Assembly (NCBI RefSeq): GCF_014280965.1
Contig: NZ_JACODZ010000004.1
Span: 434,001-498,000 of the forward strand
Direction: 5' to 3'
Origin: Echinicola salinicaeni
Lineage (GTDB): Bacteria; Bacteroidota; Bacteroidia; Cytophagales; Cyclobacteriaceae
Length of the DNA stretch: 64,000 nucleotides
Under the pieces are notes generated by a model, which worked only from the letters and a program-made list of their open reading frames with translations, was not told the origin of the DNA and ran no database searches. The position numbers and the translations under genes are program-made. Below, one piece after another: positions 36,798 through 46,133 of the stretch. Position 1 is the stretch's first letter. Each line of letters begins with the position of its first letter.

Positions 36798-37823
36798 ATG
36801 AAAAAGATACCATATATATTGATAGCGATTGTCTTGATATTTTCATCTTGCGAGAATGAGGATTGGGAATTCCCGGACTTTGATTACCAAACGGTATACT
36901 TCGCTTACCAATTTCCTGTCCGTACGATCACTATGGGGGAGGATATTTTTGACACTTCCCTAGACAATGAAGGGAAGTTTAAATTGATGGTGACCACCGG
37001 CGGAGTATATTCTTCTCCAAATGATGTGTCTGTGCAGATCGAGGTGGACGAATCATTGGCCGAGGGACTGTTATTTGAAGAGGGAGGAGATGAAATAGAA
37101 GTCTTGTCTTCAGAATATTATCAGTTAAGTTCTGAAACGGTGACCATACCACGTGGAGAGATTGCAGGAGGGGTTGAGGTACAGCTGACCGGGGCCTTTT
37201 TCAATGATCCTAGGGCCATAAAAAAGACCTTTGTACTACCTGTAAAGATTACTGGAGTAGCCAATGCGGACTCTGTTTTGTCTGGAGTTCCGGTGGTAGA
37301 AGACCCCAAGAGGGCCATTGCGGAAGACTGGTTCCCTGCACCCAAGGACTTTACATTGTATGCTGTTAAATACGTAAATGAATGGCACGGAAATTATCTG
37401 CGCAGAGGAAAAGATATAATCACTGGAAAAGACGGTGTGATCATCGATGAAACCATTATTAGACATGAAGAAAATGTGGAGGATGACGAAATCAATGAGT
37501 TGCTTACCCAGTCTCTTTCTGAAGTGGTGTTTCCATTAACTCTAGCAGGGGAAGGTGGAGAAAATATTACAGCTGATCTATTGTTGACTTTTGATGATCA
37601 GGGTAACTGCACAGTTTCTGCCGCAAATGATGGCTATACAGCATCTGGAAGTGGAAAATTCGTAAAGGATGGTGAAAAATCCAGTTGGGGAAATCAGGAT
37701 AGAGATGCGGTTTACTTGGAGTATGAGATTGATTTGCCCCAAATGCAGGTGGCCTCAGTGGATACTTTGGTGCTGAGAGACCGAGGAGTAGGAATGGAGG
37801 TATTTAGTCCTGTGCTGAAATAA
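36798..37823 (+). CDS. DUF1735/DUF5627-type surface lipoprotein, likely glycan-binding
   Basis: A 341-residue lipoprotein (lipobox IFSSC, Cys18 from the ATG at 36798). The start YQTVYFAYQFPVRTITMGED is the hallmark of the DUF1735 plus DUF5627 proteins found after susD in xylan loci. The C-terminal half (about residues 175-340) is a lipocalin-like beta-sheet segment: WFPAPKDFTLYAVKYVNEWH and later TADLLLTFDDQGNCTVSAAN. It occupies the SusE position, so a surface glycan-binding role is inferred; I see no catalytic motif. It lies directly upstream of the modular GH10 gene. Confidence 0.82.
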   Translation: MKKIPYILIAIVLIFSSCENEDWEFPDFDYQTVYFAYQFPVRTITMGEDIFDTSLDNEGKFKLMVTTGGVYSSPNDVSVQIEVDESLAEGLLFEEGGDEIEVLSSEYYQLSSETVTIPRGEIAGGVEVQLTGAFFNDPRAIKKTFVLPVKITGVANADSVLSGVPVVEDPKRAIAEDWFPAPKDFTLYAVKYVNEWHGNYLRRGKDIITGKDGVIIDETIIRHEENVEDDEINELLTQSLSEVVFPLTLAGEGGENITADLLLTFDDQGNCTVSAANDGYTASGSGKFVKDGEKSSWGNQDRDAVYLEYEIDLPQMQVASVDTLVLRDRGVGMEVFSPVLK

Positions 37824-37851
37824 TCTATTGATGAATTAATCCGAGACTAAC

Positions 37852-39990
37852 ATGAAAAAAAGATATATCAATATTCTAGGCGGAGTAGCCTTGTCATTAA
37901 CGGCATCCTGTGTGGATTATGTGTCCACAGATGAATACCAGGTCGAAAAACCGGAAAGTATAGCCCTTCAAGAAGAGCTGAATTCCTATAATACCCTTAA
38001 GACATATATAGATAGTATCGCTAATCCAGATTTTATTCTTGGAGGTGCGGTGAGTCAAACTGAATATGCCGATAAGGGTGTTTTGTACCGACTGATCAAT
38101 AGTAATTTCCAAGAGATCACTGCGGGATATGGTATGAAGCATGGAGCAGTGGTACAATCCGATGGAAGTCTGAGCATGGATGCCGTCAATGCCATGTACC
38201 AAGCGGCAGCAGAGGCCGGAACTTCGATTTATGGTCATACCCTCTGTTGGCATGCCAACCAAAATGCGGGCTATTTGAATGGGCTGTTGGAGCCGCTTGT
38301 GGTGAATTCACCTGCTTTTTCCAATGAATTGGACCTGAGCGGACTTATGGCAGGAGATCTTGCTGGCTTTTCTACTAATGGTGATGTATCCATCATCGAG
38401 AATGAAGGCATGGGAGAAGGAACGTCCGCCATTAAATTGACTGCTGGTGCCAGTGTGTCTTCACCAGGAGACCTTCAGTTCGTTATCCCCGGTATTCCTT
38501 CTGAAGTAGGAAAGGAATATGAAATCGTAGCCTATATCAAATCAGATATACCAGGTGAGGGCAGAATAAGTTTTGAAGGATTGGAGAATAATGAGCCCGA
38601 GGTAGATTGGATGGGGACAGGAACGGCTTCGGCTACTTTCCAAACTTCTATGTCCTGGAAGGAAATCAGGTTTAGCCTAAGTGATTTTCAAGGAGATTCC
38701 TTCAAATTGAAGTTTGATATGGGGTATAGCCCAGGGGTTACCTATTATTTGGATATCAATAATCTGTATGTTTTTGATCCTAATGGAGAACCTGTGATCA
38801 ATAACCTTGTGGCGGACGGAGATTTTGAATCCGGTACCGGCTGGGGAGGCTGGGGTAATGGTTCTACTCGAGGTATAACGGAAGACGGAATGGGATTTGG
38901 AGGAGAAGGCAAAGCCTTTTTTGTGACCAACCCTTCTGTTACCGGAGGCTTCTGGGAAGTACAGACCGTTTATGGATTTGCTGAGCCGCTTGAAAATGGA
39001 GAAACCTACAAATTGAGTTTTTGGGTTAAAGGTGATGCCGAGGGAATTATCCGTCCTGAATTACAAAGCCCTAATTATTCTTCCAATGGTTTTGGCCAGG
39101 TGATGGTTACCAGGGAATGGCAGCAGGTAGAGCTGACTACAACGGCGACTGCTGATGATAGAGAACGACTTATTGTGAGTTATGGAGAATATGCTGGTAC
39201 GGTGTACATTGACAATGTAGTTTTGAGCAGTGCCTCACTTTCTGGGGGAAGTACCACTTTAGTACAGAAAACGCCTGAGGAAAAAGAAGCTATCATTTCT
39301 GGAGAATTGGAAAGATGGATATCAGAGATGGTTACCAACAGTGCTGAGCATGTAAAGGCCTGGGATGTGGTCAATGAGCCAATGGATGATGGAAACCCTT
39401 ACGAACTGAAAACAGGGATTGGCAAGACTGATATGGCAGCCGATGAATTCTATTGGCAGGATTATTTGGGTAAGGATTATGCTGTTCAGGCCTTTAAGTG
39501 GGCCAGGGAATATGGGAATCCTGATGACCTTCATTTTATCAATGATTATAACTTAGAATATAATCTGGATAAATGTCAGGGAATCATTGATTATGTTGCC
39601 TATTTGGAAAGCCAAGGGGCTCAGGTGGATGGCATCGGCACACAGATGCATATTGGTATTGATTCCAACAAGCAAAATATCGCAATGATGTTTGAAATGC
39701 TGGCTGCGACTGGAAAGCTGATCAAAGTTTCTGAGCTGGATGTTAGGGTAAATTCACCTAATCCTACACCCGAAATGCTGGAACAGCAAGCTGAGATGTA
39801 TAAATATGTGGTGGATACTTATAATGAATATGTTCCGAAAGCGCAGCGCTATGGCATTACGGTATGGGGCATTACAGATAGTCCTGATGATGCCTCATGG
39901 CTGCCAGGAGAGCGTCAGGGACTTTGGGATCTTAATTTTAACCGAAAACCAGCCTATGTTGGTTTTGTAGAAGGACTTCAAGCATTATAG
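37852..39990 (+). CDS. Modular GH10 endo-1,4-beta-xylanase with tandem CBMs inserted in the catalytic domain
   Basis: A 712-residue lipoprotein (lipobox LTASC, Cys20). The GH10 barrel starts at about residue 50 (ILGGAVSQ, YGHTLCWHANQNAGYLN) and is interrupted at about residue 155. Two jelly-roll modules of CBM4_9 type follow: about 160-320, and 322-470 (VADGDFESGTGWGGW to YAGTVYIDNVVL). The barrel resumes with the acid/base Glu in AWDVVNEPMDD and the nucleophile Glu in VSELDVRV. The same split design is known in Bacteroides and Prevotella xylanases such as BiXyn10A and Prevotella bryantii Xyn10C, which cut xylan at the cell surface. A strong terminator follows. Confidence 0.95.
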   Translation: MKKRYINILGGVALSLTASCVDYVSTDEYQVEKPESIALQEELNSYNTLKTYIDSIANPDFILGGAVSQTEYADKGVLYRLINSNFQEITAGYGMKHGAVVQSDGSLSMDAVNAMYQAAAEAGTSIYGHTLCWHANQNAGYLNGLLEPLVVNSPAFSNELDLSGLMAGDLAGFSTNGDVSIIENEGMGEGTSAIKLTAGASVSSPGDLQFVIPGIPSEVGKEYEIVAYIKSDIPGEGRISFEGLENNEPEVDWMGTGTASATFQTSMSWKEIRFSLSDFQGDSFKLKFDMGYSPGVTYYLDINNLYVFDPNGEPVINNLVADGDFESGTGWGGWGNGSTRGITEDGMGFGGEGKAFFVTNPSVTGGFWEVQTVYGFAEPLENGETYKLSFWVKGDAEGIIRPELQSPNYSSNGFGQVMVTREWQQVELTTTATADDRERLIVSYGEYAGTVYIDNVVLSSASLSGGSTTLVQKTPEEKEAIISGELERWISEMVTNSAEHVKAWDVVNEPMDDGNPYELKTGIGKTDMAADEFYWQDYLGKDYAVQAFKWAREYGNPDDLHFINDYNLEYNLDKCQGIIDYVAYLESQGAQVDGIGTQMHIGIDSNKQNIAMMFEMLAATGKLIKVSELDVRVNSPNPTPEMLEQQAEMYKYVVDTYNEYVPKAQRYGITVWGITDSPDDASWLPGERQGLWDLNFNRKPAYVGFVEGLQAL

Positions 39991-40000
39991 ATAGGGGTTG

Positions 40001-40042
40001 AGCCGGTGATAAGCCTCTTGGCTATCACTGGCTTTTTTTTTC
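40001..40042 (+). terminator. Strong intrinsic terminator inside the PUL
   Basis: An 11-bp stem with one G-U pair (40001-40011 with 40023-40033) is followed by nine T. It lies 11 bases after the modular GH10 gene and separates the SusCD-xylanase transcript from the downstream enzyme genes. Confidence 0.92.
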
Positions 40043-40067
40043 TGTCATAAATTAGACTTTGCTTCCT

Positions 40068-41324
40068 ATGAATATAAAAAATGCCACTTATGTGGGCGGA
40101 ATTATCATGTTGTGGCTTTTTTTTGGGTGTAGCACGACCGATGACCCTTTTCCAGATCAGAAGGAAAAGGAAGAAGAGGATGAAGTTTTAGCCATCTCTT
40201 GGCCCAAGCCGATACAGCCATTACATGTAGAAGGTAGGTTTTTGAAGGATCCCTGTGGTAATTCTGTGAACCTTCATGGAGTGGCCATGACCCCAAGCCC
40301 CTGGTTCAACGGGGGACATGTAGGGGAATGGCGATGGAATAATTATGATGTGGACGCTTGTCTGTCTTATAACAAGTCTGTGATGGACAAGTTCTCTTCT
40401 GGAGATGAGGAGGGCTGGTACCTGAATTATGTTCGTTTGCATATCGATCCTTATTGGTCCAATACACCGGGGGAACCTATTCCGGAAAATGATATTTCAC
40501 GATTTGATTTTGATCGTTTTGTCACCGCTGTGGACGAGGTCATTGTGCCCTTGATTGATCATGCCAAAACAAGAGGAATGTATATCATTCTTAGGCCTCC
40601 AGGGGTTTGCCCTCATCAAATTGCTAAGGGAGACGAGTATCATAAATACCTGATGACGATTTGGGACCATCTTTCCCAACATCCAAACCTTAAAAATGCA
40701 GAACATGTGATGTTTGAATTGGCCAATGAGCCAGTACATATATTGGGTACAAATGGTGAATATGGCAGCGATACGCCCGCCCATTACGAAGCCTTAAATC
40801 AGTTCTTTCAGCCTATAGTGGATAAGATTAGGGAGAATGGTGCGGAAAACATTCTTTGGATACCCGGTTCAGGATATCAGTCCCATTATCGGGGTTATGG
40901 AGATTATCCCATTGAGGGAGAAAATATCGGCTATGCCGTGCACTTGTATCCCGGCTATTGGGGCCAGGATCTCAATGATCCCACAGTTCTTCGAGAGCAG
41001 TGGGAAAGAAATTTCAAACCTGTTGCTGATTTTGCGCCAATAGCGGTAACGGAAATCGATTGGGCTCCTGAGCAATATGGTGTATGGGGCAAAGGGGGCA
41101 TTACCGGTGTAGCCAATGGCTGGGGCTTTGGCGCCAATTTTAAGTTGTTGGCAGATGAAACGGGCAATGTCAGTTGGAACCTACTATCCCCGGAAAACCT
41201 GATCGACAGGGGAGATCCGGAGGGAGGTATTGCTTATGATGCTGACCCGGATGCCTGCGCCAAACCGGTAAATGAGTGGTTTAGGGAATATGCTAATGAA
41301 ATGAAAATATGTGCAGGAGAATAA
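40068..41324 (+). CDS. GH5-like glycoside hydrolase lipoprotein
   Basis: A 418-residue lipoprotein (lipobox FFGC, Cys21) with a GH5/cellulase-type TIM barrel. The start HVEGRFLKDPCGNSVNLHGV is typical of GH5. The acid/base Glu is in MFELANEPVHI (near residue 225) and the nucleophile Glu in IAVTEIDWAPEQ (near 330). The subfamily is unclear; in this setting a xylanase, glucuronoxylanase or other hemicellulase is possible. Translation from a TTG at 40059 is open, but the ATG at 40068 starts a proper signal peptide. It is the first gene after the internal terminator and lies 27 bases before the second GH10. Confidence 0.87.
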   Translation: MNIKNATYVGGIIMLWLFFGCSTTDDPFPDQKEKEEEDEVLAISWPKPIQPLHVEGRFLKDPCGNSVNLHGVAMTPSPWFNGGHVGEWRWNNYDVDACLSYNKSVMDKFSSGDEEGWYLNYVRLHIDPYWSNTPGEPIPENDISRFDFDRFVTAVDEVIVPLIDHAKTRGMYIILRPPGVCPHQIAKGDEYHKYLMTIWDHLSQHPNLKNAEHVMFELANEPVHILGTNGEYGSDTPAHYEALNQFFQPIVDKIRENGAENILWIPGSGYQSHYRGYGDYPIEGENIGYAVHLYPGYWGQDLNDPTVLREQWERNFKPVADFAPIAVTEIDWAPEQYGVWGKGGITGVANGWGFGANFKLLADETGNVSWNLLSPENLIDRGDPEGGIAYDADPDACAKPVNEWFREYANEMKICAGE

Positions 41325-41351
41325 AACCTTAATAATATTAAATTACATAAA

Positions 41352-42509
41352 ATGAGCATTCAAGTTATTCAAAAGCGATTAGGCTTTATACTTATTTGGG
41401 GAGTGTTAGTGGCGGTCTGTTCCTGCAGTACTTCAGGAGAATCTCTAAAAACCACTCCTGCAGCTTTAAAAACTGCTTTTCAAGAGAAGTTTGTAATGGG
41501 TACAGCACTAAATGCATGGCAAATAACCGGTAGGGATACCTCCTCTATTCAAATTGCAAAAGAACATTTCAGCGGCATTGTTGCTGAAAATATTATGAAA
41601 AGCGGTCGGATACAGCAGCGTGAGGGAGAGTTTAATTTTGAACTGGCTGATCAGTTTGTGGAATTTGGGGAGGAAAACAATATGCAGATCCATGGCCATA
41701 CGCTTATTTGGCATTCTCAGGCTCCCAGATGGTTCTTTACCGATGAAGAAGGGAATGAGGTGTCACCAGAATTGCTGACTGAGCGAATGCGCAAGCACAT
41801 CTATACTGTAGTAGGGCGTTATAAAGGTCGGGTGCATTCCTGGGATGTGGTCAATGAGGCCATATTGGATGATGGAAGCTATAGAAAGAGCAAGTTTTAT
41901 CAAATTTTAGGCAAGGACTTTATCAAACTGGCCTTTCAGTTTGCTCATGAAGCTGATCCGGATGCAGAACTGTATTATAATGATTTTTCTATGTCCCAAG
42001 CAGGTAAACGGGAAGGTGTGGTCAAGATGGTAAAAGAACTTCAAGAGGAAGGTATTCGAATAGATGGCATAGGTATGCAGGGACATATCAGCTTAGAACA
42101 TCCGGAAATTGAAGCGTTCGAAAAGAGCATGCTCGCCTTTTCTGATTTAGGAGTGCAGGTCATGGTTACCGAATTGGATCTTTCTGTGCTTCCTTCCCCA
42201 TGGAGAAATAGGGAAGCGGGAGCCAATATTTCGGATAATGCGGATTATGAGGACAAGATGAATCCCTATCCAGACGGAATGCCGGATAGTGTGGCACAGG
42301 CTTTTGATAAACGATACTTGGAATTTTTTGAGCTTTTCCTGAAACACCAGGATAAGGTTTCCAGGGTTACCCTATGGGGGATAAATGATGGTAATTCTTG
42401 GAAAAACAATTGGCCGGTAAGAGGGAGGACAGATTATCCCTTACTCTTTGACCGGGAAAATAAAGCAAAACCCATAGTGGGAAAGCTTATAGAACTAGCC
42501 AAGCAGTAA
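41352..42509 (+). CDS. GH10 endo-1,4-beta-xylanase (single-domain, second of three)
   Basis: A 385-residue lipoprotein GH10 xylanase. The signal ends in VCSCSTS with two possible lipidated cysteines (Cys23 or Cys25). The compact barrel shows NIMKSGRIQ, HGHTLIWHSQAPRWFF, the acid/base Glu in SWDVVNEAILDDGSY and the nucleophile Glu in VMVTELDLSVLP. It has no CBM, unlike the first GH10. Likely roles are endo-cleavage of xylan or of imported xylo-oligosaccharides. The stop codon is followed at once by an ATG at 42510, which may or may not start the next gene. Confidence 0.95.
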   Translation: MSIQVIQKRLGFILIWGVLVAVCSCSTSGESLKTTPAALKTAFQEKFVMGTALNAWQITGRDTSSIQIAKEHFSGIVAENIMKSGRIQQREGEFNFELADQFVEFGEENNMQIHGHTLIWHSQAPRWFFTDEEGNEVSPELLTERMRKHIYTVVGRYKGRVHSWDVVNEAILDDGSYRKSKFYQILGKDFIKLAFQFAHEADPDAELYYNDFSMSQAGKREGVVKMVKELQEEGIRIDGIGMQGHISLEHPEIEAFEKSMLAFSDLGVQVMVTELDLSVLPSPWRNREAGANISDNADYEDKMNPYPDGMPDSVAQAFDKRYLEFFELFLKHQDKVSRVTLWGINDGNSWKNNWPVRGRTDYPLLFDRENKAKPIVGKLIELAKQ

Positions 42510-42569
42510 ATGTTAAACAGGAGCAACTATCAAATGAAACGAAGAAGTAAACTCAACTCGACCTACCAA

Positions 42570-42775
42570 AATGTCCACGATAGCCATCGGGGCAGGCTCC
42601 CGATAGTCATGCGGGACAGGTTATTCCAAGCCTGTCTACCGACAAAGGTAGAGCTTGGTGTGGGATTGCGGGAAGAAAGCCGTGGGCATCTTATAAAAGG
42701 GAGATGGCCACACCCTTTTTCCTACACTTATCCAAGCGCAAAAGGGTTCGCAATGACGTTAGTAACCCCATTTCT
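42570..42775. repeat. Intergenic-type repeat element at the 5' end of a GH43 gene
   Basis: About 200 bases here are unlike coding sequence of the cluster. They contain CCCGATAG palindrome cores (GATAGCCATCGGG, TCCCGATAGTCATGCGGGA), a TAGAGCTTGGTGTGGGATTG block, GGCCACACCC, and end in GCAATGACG. Such GTCATTGCGA-type sequences look like dispersed intergenic repeats. The element lies between the GH10 stop and the GH43 signal peptide and happens to be an open frame. Confidence 0.55.
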
Positions 42776-44360
42776 CTTCTTTTTAAATCGAACTCGGGTA
42801 AGTAGTTTACTGACGACCTTGGCCTTACTGATGGCCGTATTGAACGGCCAAGTGGTACAAGCACAGGATCAAGGCGCAAAAAACCCTATCATTCATGCGG
42901 ATGTACCGGATATGTCCATGATTCGAGTTGGTGATACTTATTATATGAGTAGCACCACGATGCACATGAATCCTGGTGTTCCGGTCATGAAGTCAAAGGA
43001 TTTGTCCAATTGGGAATTGATTAATTATGCTTATGATCAATTGGGAGAAGTAGATGCCCTCAACATGGAAAATGGGAAAGATGCATATGGGGCTGGCTCT
43101 TGGGCAAGCTGTTTGAGGTTTCATGAAGGGACTTATTACCTCAGTACTTTTTCTTCCACCACAGGTAAGACTTATATTTTTACTACTAAGGATTTAGAAA
43201 AGGGGACATGGAAGTCGCATTCTTTTTCTCCTTCCTATCATGACCATACTTTATTTTTTGATGAGGATGGTAAAATTTATATGATATGGGGGGGAGGAAA
43301 GCTCCATATGGTAGAGTTAAAATCGGATTTATCAGGAGTCAAGCCCGGTACGGAAAGGGTGTTGATAGAAAATGCCACTGCTCCATCTGGGCCCAATGTG
43401 ATGCTCCCGGCAGAAGGATCACAATTGTTCAAGATAAACGGAAAGTATTACCTCTTCAATATCTCTTGGCCCCAAGGGGGGATGCGTACGGTCATTGTCC
43501 ATAGAGCTGATCAGATCACTGGACCCTATGAGGGAAAGGTCATGTTGCAGGATAAAGGGGTGGCTCAAGGAGGTTTGATCGATACTCCAAGTGGAGAGTG
43601 GTATGCTTATCTTTTCCGTGACAATGGAGCTGTTGGAAGAATACCCTATCTGGTACCAGTGGAATGGAAAAATGGCTGGCCAGTACTGGGAGAGGAAGGG
43701 AAGGTGCCAGATCAGTTGGATCTTCCTATCAATGGAAGCCTGATTCCTGGTATTGTTGCTTCAGACGATTTTGACCGGAAAAGGAAAGACGAGGACTTGC
43801 CTTTGGTCTGGCAGTGGAACCATAACCCCGATCCGGCCTATTGGTCAGTTAGGGAAAGAAAAGGATACCTGCGCTTAACCACTGCAAGGGTGGATGCTTC
43901 TCTTATCGAAGCTAAAAATACTCTGACCCAGCGGACCATAGGCCCAAAATGTACAGGTGTCACCAAAATTGATTTATCAGGGATGAAGGATGGGGACTTC
44001 GCTGGCCTTGCATTGCTCCAGAAACTTTATGGACAGTTAGGAGTGAAAGATGAGAATGGCCAAAAGGTGTTAGTGATGATCAATGCAGGTTCCGGAGAGG
44101 CTATAGAAATTGAACGAGTCCCACTCAACACAAAGTCTGTTTACCTGAAAGCTATTTGTGATTTTACCGATCGCCGTGATGAAGCCAATTTCTTTTACAG
44201 CCTTGATGGCAAAGATTGGAAGACTATCGGGTCGACCCTTCACATGAAGTATACGTTGCCCCATTTTATGGGCTATCGTTTTGCCTTGTTCAATTATGCG
44301 ACCAAATCACCGGGAGGCCATGTAGACTTCGATTACTTTCATATTACTGACCAACCCTAA
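42753..44360 (+). CDS. GH43 beta-xylosidase / alpha-L-arabinofuranosidase with C-terminal beta-sandwich
   Basis: From the ATG at 42753 the protein has 535 residues: a signal peptide (SLLTTLALLMAVLNGQVVQA) and a five-bladed propeller. The GH43 acidic triad is in HADVPDMSMI (Asp base), YHDHTLFFDEDG (Asp) and LPAEGSQLFKING (Glu acid). Residues after about 330 form a concanavalin-like sandwich (ASDDFDRKRKDEDLPLVWQW), as in GH43_10/12-type enzymes. The frame is open back to 42510, but that part crosses a repeat element and is not protein-like. It removes xylose or arabinose from oligosaccharides, probably in the periplasm. Confidence 0.88.
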   Translation: MTLVTPFLFFLNRTRVSSLLTTLALLMAVLNGQVVQAQDQGAKNPIIHADVPDMSMIRVGDTYYMSSTTMHMNPGVPVMKSKDLSNWELINYAYDQLGEVDALNMENGKDAYGAGSWASCLRFHEGTYYLSTFSSTTGKTYIFTTKDLEKGTWKSHSFSPSYHDHTLFFDEDGKIYMIWGGGKLHMVELKSDLSGVKPGTERVLIENATAPSGPNVMLPAEGSQLFKINGKYYLFNISWPQGGMRTVIVHRADQITGPYEGKVMLQDKGVAQGGLIDTPSGEWYAYLFRDNGAVGRIPYLVPVEWKNGWPVLGEEGKVPDQLDLPINGSLIPGIVASDDFDRKRKDEDLPLVWQWNHNPDPAYWSVRERKGYLRLTTARVDASLIEAKNTLTQRTIGPKCTGVTKIDLSGMKDGDFAGLALLQKLYGQLGVKDENGQKVLVMINAGSGEAIEIERVPLNTKSVYLKAICDFTDRRDEANFFYSLDGKDWKTIGSTLHMKYTLPHFMGYRFALFNYATKSPGGHVDFDYFHITDQP

Positions 44361-44374
44361 CCAGATTTATTCAA

Positions 44375-45760
44375 ATGCCTAAAATATCCTATAATAAAAA
44401 CTACTCCATCCTAATAGCCCTTTTTGTCCTTTGGACAGGAATTTCCAAGGCCCAGAATCCTTTGGTCAAGGACCAATTCACAGCAGATCCATCTGCCATG
44501 GTAGTAGGGGGTAAGGTTTACGTTTATCCTTCACATGATGTTTATTGGGAGGAAAATAACGGTAGGGAAAATTGGTTCTGCATGCAAGATTATCATGTGT
44601 TTTCATCCGAGAACCTCACCGATTGGACGGATCATGGAGTTATCCTTCGTCAAGAGAATGTCCCTTGGGGAAATCCCACCGCCAACAGCATGTGGGCACC
44701 AGACTGTATTGAAAGAAATGGAAAATATTATTTCTATTTTCCTGATCATAGCAATGCATCCAGTGTGAATGGGGAAGGTTTTACCATTGGGGTGGCTGTG
44801 GCGGACCATCCAGAAGGTCCATTTGTCCCCCAAGAAGAGCCGATAAAAGGAGTAAAGGGAATAGATCCGAATGTGTTCATTGATGATGATGGCCAGGCTT
44901 ATCTCTATTGGTCTCAAGGCCATATTTATGGAGCAAAACTCAAGGAAAATATGCTTGAGCTGGCTGCTTCGCCTGTGATTTTACAAGAGCTTCCGAGCAA
45001 AGGCCTTAAAGAGGGACCTTATATGTTCAAAAGAAATAGTAACTATTACCTTACCTATCCTCATGTGGAAAATAGGACTGAGAGGCTCGAATATGCATTA
45101 GGAGAGAATCCTTTGGGGCCTTTTGAATTTAAAGGGGTGATTATGGATGAGTCCCTTACAGGCTGCTGGACCAACCATCATTCGATCATCAGTTTTAAAG
45201 GACAACATTATCTGTTCTACCACCATAATGATTATTCTCCTGATTTTGATAAAAATAGGTCTATAAGGGCTGATAGTTTGTTTTTTGAAGCAGATGGAAG
45301 TATTCGAAAGGTAGTGCCCAGCCTTCGGGGCATAGGATTGAGCAGTGCTTTTGAGAAAGTCCATCTGGATCGTTATAGTGAGCTCAGTGAAACCGGGGCG
45401 ACTATTGGCTTTATGGATGAAGAAAATCCATTTCTAGGCTGGAAAATCATATTGGAAAATGATAAAGGTTGGATTAAATATGATGCGGTGGATTTTGGAG
45501 AGGTAAATGCCCTAAGTATGACCTGGAGGGTTAGGGCTCCTCAAGGCGGAAAAGCTCAAATCAGGCAAGTAAGTAAAGAGGGACAGTTAATCAGTGAGGT
45601 AGAGTTGGTGAAGAATGAAGAATGGCAATCCATTACGGTTCCGCTGGCTTATAGGCCTTTGGGGATTCAGGATTTGGTTTTGCAAGGAAGTGAAGCAGTA
45701 GAAGTGGATTGGGTAAGGTGGGAAATGCCCAAAGAACGAAAGGGGGAATTATCGGAGTAA
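44375..45760 (+). CDS. GH43 family glycosidase with C-terminal CBM6-like module
   Basis: A 461-residue exported GH43 enzyme (signal ILIALFVLWTGISKA). The triad is seen in [29 protein letters not shown] and GLKEGPYMFKRNS. The propeller occupies about residues 28-320. The remaining 120 residues, with GWIKYDAVDFGEVNALSMTW and VDWVRWEM, look like a CBM6-type sandwich. The substrate is probably arabinose- or xylose-decorated xylo-oligosaccharides. It lies 14 bases after the previous GH43 gene and ends the second enzyme block; a 373-base structured spacer follows. Confidence 0.9.
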   Translation: MPKISYNKNYSILIALFVLWTGISKAQNPLVKDQFTADPSAMVVGGKVYVYPSHDVYWEENNGRENWFCMQDYHVFSSENLTDWTDHGVILRQENVPWGNPTANSMWAPDCIERNGKYYFYFPDHSNASSVNGEGFTIGVAVADHPEGPFVPQEEPIKGVKGIDPNVFIDDDGQAYLYWSQGHIYGAKLKENMLELAASPVILQELPSKGLKEGPYMFKRNSNYYLTYPHVENRTERLEYALGENPLGPFEFKGVIMDESLTGCWTNHHSIISFKGQHYLFYHHNDYSPDFDKNRSIRADSLFFEADGSIRKVVPSLRGIGLSSAFEKVHLDRYSELSETGATIGFMDEENPFLGWKIILENDKGWIKYDAVDFGEVNALSMTWRVRAPQGGKAQIRQVSKEGQLISEVELVKNEEWQSITVPLAYRPLGIQDLVLQGSEAVEVDWVRWEMPKERKGELSE

Positions 45761-46133
45761 AGTGGATATATAGCTGAGTATGAATGTTGACAAGCTTGTA
45801 TGTAGAAGGATGTTCTTTTCATTTTGCTCTAATTCTGGTTATTGTCCTTTTCCATTGATGAAAAGGACCAAAAATCTAGGCCAGAGGAACATTCTTCAAA
45901 TTGAGGCAATTTCGTTTACGAAGAAGTCCCTATAGGCTCAATTTGATTTTGGAACAATTACTATGGGCTGAAAATGAGTGGATCTGGTTCGTCCACTTCG
46001 CGAGCTAACTCATTTTCTTAACGCCATCCATAATTGTCCCAAAACCGAATGCTCCAAAAGGCCGGAACTGTGATTCTTATTTAATATATCGACTTTGCAA
46101 AATTACTTAAACGCATAATAATAAAACTCAACA
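45761..46133. repeat. Structured non-coding spacer with several inverted repeats
   Basis: No gene is present. Three inverted repeats are seen: 45844-45852 with 45860-45868 (9 bp), 45897-45905 with 45937-45945 (9 bp), and 45970-45979 with 46008-46017 (10 bp). Around the last pair an outer imperfect pairing (TTTTGGAACAATTA near 45948 with TAATTGTCCCAAAA near 46031) closes a stem of about 100 bases. It looks like a dispersed intergenic element or a processed leader rather than a simple promoter. Confidence 0.6.
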
